Of a stretch of DNA of 64,000 bases, positions 38,485 to 48,935 are shown in pieces. This DNA comes from Confluentibacter sediminis. GTDB taxonomy: Bacteria > Bacteroidota > Bacteroidia > Flavobacteriales > Flavobacteriaceae. The stretch spans positions 62,001-126,000 of the forward strand of contig NZ_QKPO01000014.1 of assembly GCF_003258355.1 (NCBI RefSeq). The letters are read 5' to 3'. Positions within the stretch are counted from its first letter, which is position 1, and each line of letters starts with the position of its first letter. Under the pieces are notes generated by a model, which worked only from the letters and a program-made list of their open reading frames with translations, searched no databases and had not been told where the DNA came from. The position numbers and the translations under genes were made by a program.

Positions 38485-38582
38485 TTTAAATTGTTTTTAA
38501 GAGTGATTATGAATTAAGGTCTTAATCTTATCCTTCGATAATCGTTGATCTCTTGTTGATACTTGTTAAATTTTTCAGTTTG

Positions 38583-38590
38583 CAAATGTA
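38583..38590 (-). promoter_or_regulatory. Candidate internal promoter before rpsD (-7 element)
   Basis: Minus strand TACATTTG, a full match to TAnnTTTG, in the 175-base rpsK-rpsD gap. A TTG lies 16 bases upstream, somewhat closer than the usual spacing. It would start a transcript with a leader of about 90 bases before rpsD. Confidence 0.5.
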
Positions 38591-38659
38591 CAAACAAAAT
38601 TAATACCAATTGCATTAAAACAAATGATATTAATTTTATTTATTTTATTGAATATAAAA

Positions 38660-39043
38660 CTATACTCTTCTACGTTTTGGAGGACGACATCCATTATGTG
38701 GTAATGGAGTAACATCAATAATTTCAGTTACTTCTATACCTGCATTATGAATAGATCTAATAGCAGATTCTCTACCATTTCCTGGACCTTTAACGTATAC
38801 TTTTACTTTCTTTAATCCTGCTTCTAAAGCTACTGCCGAAGCATCTTCTGCCGCTAATTGAGCTGCATAAGGTGTGTTTTTCTTAGAACCTCTAAATCCC
38901 ATCTTACCTGCAGAAGACCATGAAATAACATCTCCTTTTTTATTGGTAAGTGAAATAATGATATTATTGAATGATGCATTAACATGTGCTTCACCAATAG
39001 AATCTACAATAACTTTACGTTTTTTTGTACTTGCTTTTGCCAT
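38660..39043 (-). CDS. rpsK: 30S ribosomal protein S11
   Basis: Platform protein of the 30S subunit, close to the mRNA exit. 127 residues with [21 protein letters not shown] and the C-terminal signature [18 protein letters not shown] plus [16 protein letters not shown]. 107 bases downstream of rpsM. Confidence 0.98.
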   Translation of the reverse strand: MAKASTKKRKVIVDSIGEAHVNASFNNIIISLTNKKGDVISWSSAGKMGFRGSKKNTPYAAQLAAEDASAVALEAGLKKVKVYVKGPGNGRESAIRSIHNAGIEVTEIIDVTPLPHNGCRPPKRRRV

Positions 39044-39150
39044 ATTTTCTAGTTTTCAGTTGTTAGTTGATAGTCGCTAGAATCCTAAACCTTTATAATT
39101 TCAAACAGATTCCTTCCAACGTCTAAATACTAAAGACTAAATATTAATTA

Positions 39151-39525
39151 TTATTTAGTTGCTTTTTTCTTGTTAGCAACTGTTTTTCTTCTACCTTTTC
39201 TTGTTCTAGAGTTGTTTTTAGTACGTTGTCCTCTTAATGGAAGACCAGATCTATGACGAATTCCTCTATAACATCCAATATCCATTAAACGCTTAATGTT
39301 TAATTGAGTTTCAGAACGTAATTCACCTTCAATTGTAAAGGCAGAAACTGCATCACGAATGTTTCCAATCTGATCGTCATTCCAATCTTGAACTTTAATA
39401 CTTTCGTCTACTTTAGCAGTTGCTAAAATTTCTTGGGCTCTGCTTTTACCTATTCCGTAGATATAAGTTAAAGCGATAACTCCTCTTTTGTTTTTTGGTA
39501 TGTCTACACCTGCAATTCTTGCCAT
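39151..39525 (-). CDS. rpsM: 30S ribosomal protein S13
   Basis: Head protein of the 30S subunit that forms bridges with the 50S and contacts tRNA. 124 residues: [20 protein letters not shown], the helix-turn segment [14 protein letters not shown] and the basic C-terminal tail [22 protein letters not shown]. Starts 2 bases after rpmJ. Confidence 0.98.
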   Translation of the reverse strand: MARIAGVDIPKNKRGVIALTYIYGIGKSRAQEILATAKVDESIKVQDWNDDQIGNIRDAVSAFTIEGELRSETQLNIKRLMDIGCYRGIRHRSGLPLRGQRTKNNSRTRKGRRKTVANKKKATK

Positions 39526-39527
39526 AA

Positions 39528-39644
39528 TTACCCTTGTCTTTGTTTGAATCTAGGATTCTTTTTGTTTATTACGTAAAGTCTACCTTTTCTGCGCACTATT
39601 TTACAATCTGCGCTTCTTTTTTTAACTGATGCTCTTACTTTCAT
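39528..39644 (-). CDS. rpmJ: 50S ribosomal protein L36 (zinc-ligand-free form)
   Basis: Smallest ribosomal protein, 38 residues: it starts [20 protein letters not shown] and ends PRFKQRQG. Compared with the zinc-binding form, the positions of the first and third cysteines hold Ser and Asn, and the zinc histidine is Phe; only one Cys remains. This is therefore the C-minus paralogue type that needs no zinc. Located between infA (93 bases) and rpsM (2 bases), the standard place. Confidence 0.95.
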   Translation of the reverse strand: MKVRASVKKRSADCKIVRRKGRLYVINKKNPRFKQRQG

Positions 39645-39737
39645 CTTTTGTTTAGTTTTAAAAGTTTAAAGCTAAAAAGCTTAAAAGCTGCTATATTACT
39701 TTACAACTTCATACTTTATTACTTACAACTTAATCTT

Positions 39738-39953
39738 TTAATATCTATAAGTTATGCGAGCCTTAGACAAATCGTAAGGGCTCATTTCCAATTTAACTTT
39801 ATCTCCTGGCAATAATTTAATGTAATGCATACGCATCTTACCAGAAATATGCGCAGTCACTATATGACCATTTTCTAATTCAACACGGAACATAGCATTG
39901 GATAATGCTTCTATTATGGTTCCATCTTGTTCTATTGCTGCTTGTTTTGCCAT
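39738..39953 (-). CDS. infA: Translation initiation factor IF-1
   Basis: Occupies the A site of the 30S during initiation. A 71-residue OB-fold protein: [45 protein letters not shown], and [14 protein letters not shown] at the end, all canonical. 8 bases downstream of secY. Confidence 0.98.
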   Translation of the reverse strand: MAKQAAIEQDGTIIEALSNAMFRVELENGHIVTAHISGKMRMHYIKLLPGDKVKLEMSPYDLSKARITYRY

Positions 39954-39961
39954 TGTAAATA

Positions 39962-41317
39962 TTAAGCTAAAGCTTTTCTATTTTTACCTGTTTTCATCAA
40001 GCCATCATAGTGTCTATTTAACAAGTAAGAATTGACTTGTTGCATAGTATCTATAGCCACCCCAACCAAAATGATTAGTGAAGTTCCACCAAAAAATAAG
40101 GCCCATCCTTGTTGTACATTCATAATTTTAACTATAAATGCTGGGAACACAGCTATTAACGCTAAAAATATAGATCCAGGTAATGTTATTTGTGACATTA
40201 TCTTGTCTAGATATTCTGAAGTTTCAGAGCCTGGACGAATGCCTGGAATAAAACCGCCACTTCGTTTTAGATCATCAGCCATTTTATTCGTTGGTACTGT
40301 AATCGCGGTATAGAAGTAAGTAAATATTATAATCAATATAGCGAATGTAATATTGTAAGCCAAACCAAAAATATCAGCATAATTAGTTTGTAACCAAGAG
40401 CCTACTCCTGTGTCTTTCAAAAATGATGACTTTCCAATTAAATTAGGAACAAACATAATAGCCTGTGCAAATATGATTGGCATAACTCCAGAAGCATTTA
40501 ACTTCAATGGAATATATTGTCTTGATCCAGCCATAACATTCTTCTCATAACTTCCAGTAGCAGTTCTTCTAGCATATTGAACAGCTATTTTTCTAACTGC
40601 CATAACAAGCATAATTGCTGCTAATATGATAACGAACCAAACAACTATTTCTATTAGCACCATCATTAAACCACCATTTCCTCCACCTTCAATTCTTGAT
40701 GCATAATTTTGTACAAATGCTGCTGGCATTCTTGCAATAATACCCACCATAATTAACAATGAAATTCCATTTCCGATACCCTTATCAGTAATTTTCTCTC
40801 CTAACCACATAGCAAAAATACAGCCTGTAACTAGAATAGCAACTGATGAAAAGTAAAATGAAAATCCAGTACCTAATAAAAAAGCGGTCTGCGGAACACC
40901 TAACGCTGGCAAACTTGCTAAATAACCTGGTGCTTGTAATAAACAAATTCCAATGGTTAACCAACGAGTTATTTGATTTATTTTCTTTTGACCACTAGCG
41001 CCTTCTTTTTGTAGCTTTTGCAAATAAGGAATAGCTATACCCATTAATTGCACCACAATAGAAGCCGAGATATATGGCATAATCCCTAACGCAAATACAG
41101 AAGCTCTAGACAATGCACCTCCCGTAAAAGCACTAAGTAATCCTAATAAACCTGAACTTGTACTAGAATCCAAACCGTTTAATTGAGTTGCATCAATACC
41201 AGGTATGGTTACATGTGAGCCAAAACGATAAACTAAAAGAATACCAAGTGTAACTATGATTCTGTTTCTTAGTTCTTCAATTTTCCAAACATTTTTTATC
41301 GATTCTATAAATTTCAT
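39962..41317 (-). CDS. secY: Preprotein translocase subunit SecY
   Basis: Channel-forming subunit of the Sec translocon, 451 residues and ten membrane segments. It shows the plug-region [32 protein letters not shown] pattern in pieces, [12 protein letters not shown], and the cytoplasmic-loop [15 protein letters not shown]. Encoded between rplO (15 bases) and infA, so SecY is made together with the ribosome; SecG is encoded at 6.6 kb. Confidence 0.98.
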   Translation of the reverse strand: MKFIESIKNVWKIEELRNRIIVTLGILLVYRFGSHVTIPGIDATQLNGLDSSTSSGLLGLLSAFTGGALSRASVFALGIMPYISASIVVQLMGIAIPYLQKLQKEGASGQKKINQITRWLTIGICLLQAPGYLASLPALGVPQTAFLLGTGFSFYFSSVAILVTGCIFAMWLGEKITDKGIGNGISLLIMVGIIARMPAAFVQNYASRIEGGGNGGLMMVLIEIVVWFVIILAAIMLVMAVRKIAVQYARRTATGSYEKNVMAGSRQYIPLKLNASGVMPIIFAQAIMFVPNLIGKSSFLKDTGVGSWLQTNYADIFGLAYNITFAILIIIFTYFYTAITVPTNKMADDLKRSGGFIPGIRPGSETSEYLDKIMSQITLPGSIFLALIAVFPAFIVKIMNVQQGWALFFGGTSLIILVGVAIDTMQQVNSYLLNRHYDGLMKTGKNRKALA

Positions 41318-41332
41318 ATGTATAGTTAGGTC

Positions 41333-41785
41333 TTATAAAGTTACAACTTCTCCTCCTGCGGCTTCAATAGCAGCTTTTGCTGAAGCAGTAAATTTATGAG
41401 CAGATACTTTTAATTTTGCTTTTAGTTCACCTCTTCCTAATATTTTAACTAGATCATTTTTACCAGCTAATCTGTTAGAAAATAAGGTTTCAAAATCTAC
41501 TGTATCTTTAATCTTTTTTTCATCAACTAAATTTTGTAAAGTATCTAAATTGATTCCTTGATACTCAACGCGGTTGATATTTGTAAAACCAAATTTAGGT
41601 ACACGTCTTTGAAGTGGCATTTGCCCTCCTTCAAATCCAACTTTCTTAGCATAACCAGAACGAGATTTAGCTCCTTTGTGACCTTTTGTTGCCGTACCAC
41701 CTTTTCCAGAACCTTGTCCTCTACCTATTCTTTTACCTTGATTTTTAACTGAACCTTCTGCAGGTTTTAAATTACTTAAATCCAT
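41333..41785 (-). CDS. rplO: 50S ribosomal protein L15
   Basis: Late-assembling 50S protein with a long glycine/arginine-rich N-terminal extension that enters the rRNA core (GKRIGRGQGSGKGGTATKG). 150 residues; the globular part includes GFEGGQMPLQRRVPKFGF. 12 bases after rpmD. Confidence 0.98.
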   Translation of the reverse strand: MDLSNLKPAEGSVKNQGKRIGRGQGSGKGGTATKGHKGAKSRSGYAKKVGFEGGQMPLQRRVPKFGFTNINRVEYQGINLDTLQNLVDEKKIKDTVDFETLFSNRLAGKNDLVKILGRGELKAKLKVSAHKFTASAKAAIEAAGGEVVTL

Positions 41786-41797
41786 TTTCAGTATTTA

Positions 41798-41980
41798 TTA
41801 TTTAATTTCTTCAACAGAAACTAAGTGATTTAATTTGTTTACCATACCAAGTACACTTGGTGAGGCATCATGCTCTACAACTTGACCAATTTTTCTAAGA
41901 CCCAAAGATTCTAATATTCTTTTTTGTCTTAGCGGACGATTGATTGCACTTTTTATTTTTGTTACTCTAATTTTTGCCAT
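41798..41980 (-). CDS. rpmD: 50S ribosomal protein L30
   Basis: A 60-residue protein of the 50S subunit: MAKIRVTKIKSAINRPLRQK, LGLRKIGQVVEHD and MVNKLNHLVSVEE. The frame is open to 42016 upstream, but those codons overlap the end of rpsE; the ATG at 41980 gives the standard N-terminus. Confidence 0.97.
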   Translation of the reverse strand: MAKIRVTKIKSAINRPLRQKRILESLGLRKIGQVVEHDASPSVLGMVNKLNHLVSVEEIK

Positions 41981-41993
41981 CTTTATCGTTTTA

Positions 41994-42518
41994 TTAACCG
42001 TTAAAAACTTTATCAAGTGAAATACCTCTATCTCTAGCTATAACACTAGCATCTCTCAATTGTAATAAAGCATCAAATGTTGCTTTTACTACATTATGAG
42101 GATTTGAAGATCCTTGGGATTTTGATAATACATCATGAACACCAACTGCTTCCAAAACTGTTCTAACAGCTCCACCAGCAATTACACCAGTACCTTGTGC
42201 AGCAGGAATAATGTTTACTCTAGCTCCACCATATTTACCTTTTTGCTCATGTGGTAATGATTTACCCTTTAAAGGGATACGAACTAAGTTTTTCTTAGCA
42301 TCTTCTACTGCTTTTGCAATAGCACTGGCAACGTCTTTAGATTTTCCTAAACCTTGACCTACTACACCGGCTTCATCACCAACCACAACGATTGCTGAAA
42401 AACCAAATGCTCTACCACCTTTAGTTACTTTGGTAACTCTTTGTACACCAACTAAACGATCTTTAAGATCTAATCCACCTGGTTTTACTAACTCTGCGCT
42501 TTTGTATTTACGATACAT
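41994..42518 (-). CDS. rpsE: 30S ribosomal protein S5
   Basis: S5 helps form the mRNA entry tunnel and affects decoding fidelity. 174 residues: [21 protein letters not shown] (double-stranded RNA-binding part), [19 protein letters not shown] and the C-terminal [19 protein letters not shown]. 6 bases after rplR. Confidence 0.98.
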   Translation of the reverse strand: MYRKYKSAELVKPGGLDLKDRLVGVQRVTKVTKGGRAFGFSAIVVVGDEAGVVGQGLGKSKDVASAIAKAVEDAKKNLVRIPLKGKSLPHEQKGKYGGARVNIIPAAQGTGVIAGGAVRTVLEAVGVHDVLSKSQGSSNPHNVVKATFDALLQLRDASVIARDRGISLDKVFNG

Positions 42519-42524
42519 AATTTC

Positions 42525-42881
42525 TTAGAATTTAAGTCCTGCTTCTCTAGCTCCTTCAGCTAACGATTTTACTCTACCATGATATAAATAGCCACCTCTA
42601 TCAAAAGAGATTGTTTCTATACCTGCCTTTAAAGCTTTTTCAGCAAGAGCTTTACCTACTAATGCAGCTGCTTCAGTTTTATTAACTTTAGCTGTATTAA
42701 TATCTTTATCTCTTGAAGATGCTGCACTGATAGTTTTACCAGAAACGTCATCTACTATTTGAGCATAAATCTCATTATTACTTCTAAAAACAGATAATCT
42801 TGGTCTAGCTTCTGTTCCAGAAACTATTTTACGAATTCTGCTTTTAATTCTTATTCTTCTTTTGTGTTTTGTTAATGCCAT
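42525..42881 (-). CDS. rplR: 50S ribosomal protein L18
   Basis: 5S rRNA-binding protein, 118 residues: [38 protein letters not shown] and [21 protein letters not shown]. 10 bases after rplF. Confidence 0.98.
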   Translation of the reverse strand: MALTKHKRRIRIKSRIRKIVSGTEARPRLSVFRSNNEIYAQIVDDVSGKTISAASSRDKDINTAKVNKTEAAALVGKALAEKALKAGIETISFDRGGYLYHGRVKSLAEGAREAGLKF

Positions 42882-42891
42882 AACTAAATTA

Positions 42892-43434
42892 TTAAGCTGA
42901 TTTACCTGCTTTTCTTCTCAATACCTCGCCTACAAACTTAATTCCTTTTCCTTTGTATGGTTCTGGTCTTCTAAAATCACGAATTTTTGCAGCTACTTGA
43001 CCAACAAGTTGTTTATCAAACGATGTTAGTTTTACAATGGGATTCTTTCCTTTTTCAGAAATGGTTTCTACAACTACTTCTGGAGCTACTTCTAATATGA
43101 TATTATGAGAAAATCCTAAAGCCAAATCCAATTTTTGTCCTTGGTTTGAAGCTCTGTAACCTACACCTACCAATTCTAATTGTTTAGTCCATCCTTGTGA
43201 AACACCTTTTATCATATTAAGCATTAATGATCTATACAAACCATGTTTTGCTTTTTGATCTTTTGTATCAGAAGAACGCGTTACTAAAACATTACCATCT
43301 TCAACTTTAATATCTACAGAATCGAAATTTTGGGTTAATTCTCCCAATTTTCCTTTTACTGTAACTATTCCGTCTTTTATATCAACTGTAACGCCTTGAG
43401 GAATTACTACTGGGTTATTACCTATTCTTGACAT
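42892..43434 (-). CDS. rplF: 50S ribosomal protein L6
   Basis: Two-domain protein near the factor-binding site of the 50S. 180 residues: [39 protein letters not shown] and the signature [16 protein letters not shown]. 11 bases after rpsH. Confidence 0.98.
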   Translation of the reverse strand: MSRIGNNPVVIPQGVTVDIKDGIVTVKGKLGELTQNFDSVDIKVEDGNVLVTRSSDTKDQKAKHGLYRSLMLNMIKGVSQGWTKQLELVGVGYRASNQGQKLDLALGFSHNIILEVAPEVVVETISEKGKNPIVKLTSFDKQLVGQVAAKIRDFRRPEPYKGKGIKFVGEVLRRKAGKSA

Positions 43435-43445
43435 GTCTTATCTTT

Positions 43446-43844
43446 TTAGTAAACGTAACATATTACTTCGCCACCTACATTTTCTTGTTTAGCTTGTTTA
43501 CCTGTCATTACTCCATGAGAAGTAGAAACTATGGCAATACCAAGACCATTAAGAATTCTAGGTAGTTCTTTTGAACTAGCATATTTACGTAAACCTGGTT
43601 TACTTATTCTTTCAATTTTTTTAATTACAGGCTCTTTTGTCTCCTTGTTGTACTTAAGCGCAATTTTAATTGTGCCTTGAACAGTTGAATCGTCAAACTT
43701 GTAACTCAAAATATATCCTTGCTCGAATAATATTTTAGTGATGTCTTTTTTTAAGTTAGATGCAGGTATCTCAACCACTCTGTGGTTAGCACGTATAGCA
43801 TTTCTAACTCTAGTAAGATAATCCGCTATTGGATCTGTATACAT
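43446..43844 (-). CDS. rpsH: 30S ribosomal protein S8
   Basis: Central 16S rRNA binder, 132 residues: DPIADYLTRVRNAIRANH at the start and the signature GLGIAIVSTSHGVMTGKQA with EVICYVY at the end. In E. coli S8 represses the spc operon. A 76-base gap separates it from rpsN, wider than elsewhere in this section. Confidence 0.98.
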   Translation of the reverse strand: MYTDPIADYLTRVRNAIRANHRVVEIPASNLKKDITKILFEQGYILSYKFDDSTVQGTIKIALKYNKETKEPVIKKIERISKPGLRKYASSKELPRILNGLGIAIVSTSHGVMTGKQAKQENVGGEVICYVY

Positions 43845-43920
43845 ATTTATTAATTTGTGGTATTGGTTTTCAATGGAACTATTCCTTTTGAACCTTATAC
43901 CAGTTTATAATTCTTTTTTT

Positions 43921-44190
43921 TTACCAGCTGGCTTTTGTTACACCTGGTATTAAACCTTGGTTAGCCATTTCTCTAAATGTCACACGAGAAATACCAAATG
44001 TTCTCATATAACCTCTTGGTCTACCAGTTAATTTACAACGGTTATGCTGACGGATAGGAGATGCATTTTTTGGTAACTTTTGTAATGCCTCATAATCTCC
44101 AGCTTCTTTTAAAGCTTTACGTTTAGCTGCATATTTAGCTACTGTTTTAGATCTTTTTACCTCACGGGCTTTCATTGATTCTTTAGCCAT
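43921..44190 (-). CDS. rpsN: 30S ribosomal protein S14
   Basis: Head protein of the 30S subunit. 89 residues with the C-terminal signature [19 protein letters not shown] and [13 protein letters not shown]. It has no CxxC pairs, so it is the zinc-independent form. 3 bases after rplE. Confidence 0.98.
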   Translation of the reverse strand: MAKESMKAREVKRSKTVAKYAAKRKALKEAGDYEALQKLPKNASPIRQHNRCKLTGRPRGYMRTFGISRVTFREMANQGLIPGVTKASW

Positions 44191-44193
44191 AAC

Positions 44194-44745
44194 TTAGTTC
44201 TTTTGAAAAGGTAATCCTAATTCGGTTAATAATGATTTTGCTTCTTTATCAGTCTGAGCAGACGTTACAAATGTAATATCCATACCTGAGATTTTATTCA
44301 CTTTATCAATGTTTATCTCAGGGAATATGATTTGTTCAGTAATTCCTAAATTGTAATTACCTCTTCCATCAAATCCTGTAGCTTTAATTCCATTAAAATC
44401 TCTTACACGTGGTAAAGCTGAAGTAACCAAACGATCTAAAAACTCATACATTCTTTCTCCACGTAAAGTTACTTTTGCCCCAATTGGCATACCTTTACGT
44501 AATTTAAAAGAAGCAACGTCTTTTTTAGATATAGTCGCAACTGGTTTTTGTCCAGTGATGCTTGCCAACTCTTCTAGTGCGTAGTCAATTAGTTTTTTAT
44601 CTGCCACAGCAGCACCAACACCTTTAGATATAACTATCTTCTCAAGTTTAGGTACTTGCATTACATTTTTATAACCAAATTCGTCTGTAAGAGCAGCAAT
44701 TACTTTGCTTTTATACTCTTCTTTAAGTCTAGGTGAATATGCCAT
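44194..44745 (-). CDS. rplE: 50S ribosomal protein L5
   Basis: 5S rRNA-binding protein that contacts P-site tRNA and S13. 183 residues: [19 protein letters not shown], the [21 protein letters not shown] block and [16 protein letters not shown]. 2 bases after rplX. Confidence 0.98.
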   Translation of the reverse strand: MAYSPRLKEEYKSKVIAALTDEFGYKNVMQVPKLEKIVISKGVGAAVADKKLIDYALEELASITGQKPVATISKKDVASFKLRKGMPIGAKVTLRGERMYEFLDRLVTSALPRVRDFNGIKATGFDGRGNYNLGITEQIIFPEINIDKVNKISGMDITFVTSAQTDKEAKSLLTELGLPFQKN

Positions 44746-44747
44746 AA

Positions 44748-45059
44748 CTATATTACTTCATTAGATTTTGTTGAAAATCTTACTTTCTTATCGCCCTCTA
44801 CTCTATATCCAACTCTGGTTGTTTCCCCTTTTGAAGTTAACAATGATAAGTTTGATATATGAATAGCAGCTTCTTTTTCTACGATTCCACCTTGTGGGTT
44901 TTTAGCACTTGGTTTAGTATGTTTCTTAACCAAGTTTACACCTTCAACGATGGCTTTGTTCTTATCTATTAATACTTTTTGTACTTTACCTTCAGATCCT
45001 TTGTGATCTCCAGCAATTACTTTTACAGTATCTCCGGATTTTATTTTAAGCTTTGTCAT
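44748..45059 (-). CDS. rplX: 50S ribosomal protein L24
   Basis: Early assembly initiator of the 50S subunit, with a KOW motif ([20 protein letters not shown]). 103 residues; the C-terminal half includes [19 protein letters not shown]. 12 bases after rplN. Confidence 0.98.
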   Translation of the reverse strand: MTKLKIKSGDTVKVIAGDHKGSEGKVQKVLIDKNKAIVEGVNLVKKHTKPSAKNPQGGIVEKEAAIHISNLSLLTSKGETTRVGYRVEGDKKVRFSTKSNEVI

Positions 45060-45071
45060 CTTATAAATTCA

Positions 45072-45440
45072 TTAAAGCACTTCAGGTGCCAATGATACAA
45101 TTTTCATGAATTGTTTATCACGAAGTTCTCTAGCAACAGGACCAAAAACACGAGTGCCTCTCATTTCTCCTTGTGCATTTAAAAGCACACAAGCATTATC
45201 GTCAAATCTTATATAAGATCCGTCTGGTCTTCTTACTTCTTTTACAGTACGAACTACTACTGCCGTAGAAACTGCACCTTTTTTAATGTTACCATTAGGT
45301 GTAGCATCTTTTATAGACACAACTATTTTGTCTCCTACAGAAGCGTATCTTCTTTTAGTACCACCTAGAACACGTATTGTTAATACTTCTTTTGCTCCAG
45401 TGTTATCTGCTACTTTAAGTCTTGATTCTTGTTGTACCAT
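45072..45440 (-). CDS. rplN: 50S ribosomal protein L14
   Basis: Intersubunit bridge protein, 122 residues: [37 protein letters not shown] and [20 protein letters not shown]. 2 bases after rpsQ. Confidence 0.98.
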   Translation of the reverse strand: MVQQESRLKVADNTGAKEVLTIRVLGGTKRRYASVGDKIVVSIKDATPNGNIKKGAVSTAVVVRTVKEVRRPDGSYIRFDDNACVLLNAQGEMRGTRVFGPVARELRDKQFMKIVSLAPEVL

Positions 45441-45442
45441 AA

Positions 45443-45700
45443 TTACTTAGCTCTTTCAATTATTTCAACTAATCTCCAACATTTAGATTTACTTAAAGGT
45501 CTTGTTTCCATGATCTTTACTGTATCTCCAATATTACAATCGTTTGTTTCGTCGTGTGCAACATATTTTTTTGTTTTTAACACGAACTTACCATACATAG
45601 GGTGTTTTACTTTTTTTACTTCCGCAACTATAATTGATTTTTGCATCTTGTTGCTAGTAACCACTCCTATACGTTCTTTTCTTAAGTTTCTTGTTTCCAT
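45443..45700 (-). CDS. rpsQ: 30S ribosomal protein S17
   Basis: Primary 16S rRNA-binding OB-fold protein, 85 residues: [38 protein letters not shown] and [20 protein letters not shown]. 12 bases after rpmC. Confidence 0.98.
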   Translation of the reverse strand: METRNLRKERIGVVTSNKMQKSIIVAEVKKVKHPMYGKFVLKTKKYVAHDETNDCNIGDTVKIMETRPLSKSKCWRLVEIIERAK

Positions 45701-45712
45701 CTTTCAGCAGAA

Positions 45713-45904
45713 TTATTGTAATTCTCTTTTAGTTATTTCTGTCGCAATTCTAGCTACGGTACGTCTCATACTACGTAACTGAATTGGATTTTCTAAAGGA
45801 GATATTGCATGAGCCAATTTTAGGTCTGAATAACTCTTTTTTGTCTCACTAAGTTTCTCTTGTAACTCAGCTACAGATAATTCTTTAATTTCTGATTGTT
45901 TCAT
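45713..45904 (-). CDS. rpmC: 50S ribosomal protein L29
   Basis: Small helical protein at the tunnel exit where SRP and trigger factor dock. 63 residues: MKQSEIKELSVAELQEKLSE and PIQLRSMRRTVARIATE. 13 bases after rplP. Confidence 0.97.
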   Translation of the reverse strand: MKQSEIKELSVAELQEKLSETKKSYSDLKLAHAISPLENPIQLRSMRRTVARIATEITKRELQ

Positions 45905-45917
45905 AATATCAAATAAA

Positions 45918-46337
45918 TTATGCTTCGTAATCTCTAGCGATTAAAAACTTAGTTTTTACTGGTAGTTTTTGTGCTGCTAAACGTAACGCTTCTTTAGCGA
46001 TATCTAGTGGCACACCTCCCACTTCAAATAGTATTCTTCCTGGTTTCACAACAGCTACCCAATATTCAACGGCACCTTTACCTTTACCCATACGTACTTC
46101 AAGAGGTTTCTTTGTAATTGGCTTATCTGGAAATATTTTAATCCAAAGTTGCCCTTCTCTTTTCATGTAACGTGTAGCGGCAATACGTGCAGCTTCTATT
46201 TGACGTGATGTTAAAAAACTAGAATCGATCGATTTTATACCAAAAGTACCGTTTGAAAGTTGATGCCCTCTTTGAGAGATCCCCTTCATACGTCCAGTTT
46301 GCATTTTACGAAATTTTGTTCTTTTAGGCTGTAACAT
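45918..46337 (-). CDS. rplP: 50S ribosomal protein L16
   Basis: Positions tRNA in the A site. 139 residues: [19 protein letters not shown], the signature [20 protein letters not shown] and [20 protein letters not shown]. 21 bases after rpsC. Confidence 0.98.
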   Translation of the reverse strand: MLQPKRTKFRKMQTGRMKGISQRGHQLSNGTFGIKSIDSSFLTSRQIEAARIAATRYMKREGQLWIKIFPDKPITKKPLEVRMGKGKGAVEYWVAVVKPGRILFEVGGVPLDIAKEALRLAAQKLPVKTKFLIARDYEA

Positions 46338-46358
46338 TTTTCTTTACTTTATAAAAAA

Positions 46359-47096
46359 TTACTTTCTACGACGAGGTTTAGCTGGACCATTAGCAGGACG
46401 ACCTGTACTATTTGCTCCACCACTTTTTCCTTGCTTCTTGGACATTCCAACAAGTGGAGAAAGATCTCTTTTACCGTATACTTCACCTTTCATGATCCAT
46501 ACTTTTACACCTAATCTACCATAAGTAGTATGTGCTTCAACTAAAGCATAGTCAATATCGGCTCTAAAGGTTGATAAAGGAATACGTCCTTCTTTATAGT
46601 GTTCAGATCGTGCCATCTCAGCACCATTTAAACGCCCACTAATTTGAACTTTAATTCCTTCAGCATTCATTCGCATTGTAGCAGCAATAGCCATTTTTAT
46701 AGCACGTCTGTATGAAATTCTGTTTTCAATTTGACGCGCAATACTTGATCCTACTAAAAATGCATCTAGTTCAGGTCTCTTAATTTCAAAGATATTAATC
46801 TGAACTTCTTTTCCAGTAATCTTTTTAAGCTCTTCTTTTAACTTGTCTACCTCTTGACCCGCTTTCCCGATAATGATACCTGGACGAGCTGTTGTGATAG
46901 TAACGGTTACAAGTTTTAGAGTTCTTTCAATAATTACTCTGGAAACACTAGCTTTAGATAAACGTACGTGTACGTATTTTCTAATTTTATCGTCTTCGGC
47001 AAGCTTATCTCCATAATCATTACCTCCGTACCAGTTAGATTCCCATCCTCTGATAATTCCTAAGCGATTTCCGATTGGATTTGTTTTTTGTCCCAT
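46359..47096 (-). CDS. rpsC: 30S ribosomal protein S3
   Basis: Forms the mRNA entry channel with S4 and S5. 245 residues: [20 protein letters not shown], a KH domain ([19 protein letters not shown]) and [20 protein letters not shown]. The C-terminus is a basic Gly/Pro/Arg tail. 9 bases after rplV. Confidence 0.98.
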   Translation of the reverse strand: MGQKTNPIGNRLGIIRGWESNWYGGNDYGDKLAEDDKIRKYVHVRLSKASVSRVIIERTLKLVTVTITTARPGIIIGKAGQEVDKLKEELKKITGKEVQINIFEIKRPELDAFLVGSSIARQIENRISYRRAIKMAIAATMRMNAEGIKVQISGRLNGAEMARSEHYKEGRIPLSTFRADIDYALVEAHTTYGRLGVKVWIMKGEVYGKRDLSPLVGMSKKQGKSGGANSTGRPANGPAKPRRRK

Positions 47097-47105
47097 ACTT
47101 CTATC

Positions 47106-47513
47106 TTAGCTTTGTGTGTTATTGTTAGCTCCAACTACTAATGTAACGTGGTTAGAACGTTTTCTTATTCTGTGTGCGCGACCTTGAGGTGCTGGACGTA
47201 ATCTTTTTAACATTGCTCCGCCATCAACTCTAATCTCTTTTACAATTAGTTCAGCATCTTCTATACTTGCAGATTCATTTTTAGATTGCCAATTTGCAAT
47301 AGCAGATAATAACAATTTCTCTAATTTACCTGAAGCTTCTTTAGAATTGAACTTTAAAATACTAAGCGCTTTTTCTACGCGTTCACCTCTTACTAAATCG
47401 GCTACTAAACGCATTTTTCTTGGTGATGTAGGACAATTATTAAGTTTAGCAAAAGCAACTTGCTTTTTCCCTTCCTTAATAGCGTCTGCCATTTGTTTTT
47501 TACGACTTCCCAT
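47106..47513 (-). CDS. rplV: 50S ribosomal protein L22
   Basis: Lines the exit tunnel; site of macrolide-resistance changes in other bacteria. 135 residues: [20 protein letters not shown] and [20 protein letters not shown]. 6 bases after rpsS. Confidence 0.98.
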   Translation of the reverse strand: MGSRKKQMADAIKEGKKQVAFAKLNNCPTSPRKMRLVADLVRGERVEKALSILKFNSKEASGKLEKLLLSAIANWQSKNESASIEDAELIVKEIRVDGGAMLKRLRPAPQGRAHRIRKRSNHVTLVVGANNNTQS

Positions 47514-47519
47514 TGCTTA

Positions 47520-47798
47520 CTATTTTTTACCTTTATTTTTAGCACCTGCATGACCTCTAAATGATCTTGTCGGTGAAAATTCTCCTAATTTATGACCTAC
47601 CATGTTTTCAGTAACATATACTGGTACAAATTGACGGCCATTGTGTACTGCTATTGTTTGACCAACAAAATCTGGAGTAATCATACTGGCTCTTGACCAA
47701 GTTTTAATTACCGTTTTTTTGTTAGTTTCAATGTTTACAGCTACCTTTTTTTCTAATTTATAATGAACGTAAGGTCCTTTTTTTAATGATCTTGCCAT
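47520..47798 (-). CDS. rpsS: 30S ribosomal protein S19
   Basis: Head protein, partner of S13. 92 residues: [39 protein letters not shown] and [18 protein letters not shown]. 3 bases after rplB. Confidence 0.98.
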   Translation of the reverse strand: MARSLKKGPYVHYKLEKKVAVNIETNKKTVIKTWSRASMITPDFVGQTIAVHNGRQFVPVYVTENMVGHKLGEFSPTRSFRGHAGAKNKGKK

Positions 47799-47801
47799 AT
47801 C

Positions 47802-48629
47802 TTATTTCTTTCTACGTTCTACAATATATTTATTACTTGCATTCTTTTTAGAACGAGTTCTATATCCTTTAGCTGGAATACCTTTTCTAGATCGTGGATG
47901 TCCACCTGATGATTTACCTTCACCACCTCCCATTGGGTGATCTACTGGATTCATTACTACCGGTCTTGTACGAGGTCTTCTTCCTAACCATCTTGTTCTA
48001 CCTGCTTTACCAGATACTAATAATTGATGGTCTGAATTAGAAACAACTCCTACAGTTGCTAAACAATTTACAAGTACTAATCTTGTTTCACCTGAAGGTA
48101 ATTTAATAGTAGCAAATTTACCATCCCTAGCCATTAATTGAGCAAAAGCTCCAGCACTACGAGCCATAATAGCTCCTTGACCTGGTCTTAACTCTACACA
48201 TGAAATAATGGTTCCTAATGGAATTTGACTTAAAGGCATGGCATTTCCTATCTCAGGAGCAATCCCTTCTTGTCCAGACACTACAGTTTGACCAACTTGT
48301 AACCCATTTTGAGCAACAATATATCTTTTCTCACCATCTTGATAATTCAATAAGGCTATGAAAGCTGTTCTGTTTGGATCGTATTCTATGGTTTTAACTT
48401 CAGCTGGAATTCCAGTTTTATTTCTTTTAAAATCAATAATACGATACTTCTTTTTATGACCACCACCGATATAACGCATGGTCATTTTTCCTTGACTGTT
48501 TCTACCACCAGACTTTTTATGCGGAGCAATTAAACTTTTCTCCGGCTTATCAGTAGTTATGGCGTCAAATCCATTTACTACTCTAAATCGCTGTCCTGGT
48601 GTGATTGGTTTTAATTTTCTTACTGACAT
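47802..48629 (-). CDS. rplB: 50S ribosomal protein L2
   Basis: Conserved protein near the peptidyl-transferase centre and a key subunit bridge. 275 residues: [39 protein letters not shown] and the C-terminal [20 protein letters not shown]. 10 bases after rplW. Confidence 0.98.
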   Translation of the reverse strand: MSVRKLKPITPGQRFRVVNGFDAITTDKPEKSLIAPHKKSGGRNSQGKMTMRYIGGGHKKKYRIIDFKRNKTGIPAEVKTIEYDPNRTAFIALLNYQDGEKRYIVAQNGLQVGQTVVSGQEGIAPEIGNAMPLSQIPLGTIISCVELRPGQGAIMARSAGAFAQLMARDGKFATIKLPSGETRLVLVNCLATVGVVSNSDHQLLVSGKAGRTRWLGRRPRTRPVVMNPVDHPMGGGEGKSSGGHPRSRKGIPAKGYRTRSKKNASNKYIVERRKK

Positions 48630-48639
48630 TTTTGTCTAA

Positions 48640-48930
48640 TTACATGTTACTGTATAAATCAATCATTTCACCTTCCGCCAGTTGTACAATTGCTTTTTTA
48701 ACAGCATTTGTTTTACCATGTTGAATACCTGTTTTTGTAAAACGGGTTCTTCTATCTGGACGGACATTTATAGTACGAACTTTTTCAACAGAAACTCCAT
48801 AAGTGGCCTCAACCGCTTTTTTGATTTCTACCTTGTTCGCCTTAGTTTTCACTGCGAAAGTATAGCAATTGTTCACCTCGCTATTTGCAGTCGCTTTTTC
48901 TGTGATTATAGGTTTAATTAAGATACTCAT
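48640..48930 (-). CDS. rplW: 50S ribosomal protein L23
   Basis: Tunnel-exit protein that docks trigger factor and SRP. 96 residues: MSILIKPIITEKATANSEVN and VKTKANKVEIKKAVEATYGV. 5 bases after rplD. Confidence 0.98.
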   Translation of the reverse strand: MSILIKPIITEKATANSEVNNCYTFAVKTKANKVEIKKAVEATYGVSVEKVRTINVRPDRRTRFTKTGIQHGKTNAVKKAIVQLAEGEMIDLYSNM

Positions 48931-48935
48931 CGTTT

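Noticed and set aside
38199-38517. Alternative frames on both strands over the start of rpsD
   Set aside because: They overlap the S4 coding sequence fully and contain only low-complexity translation.
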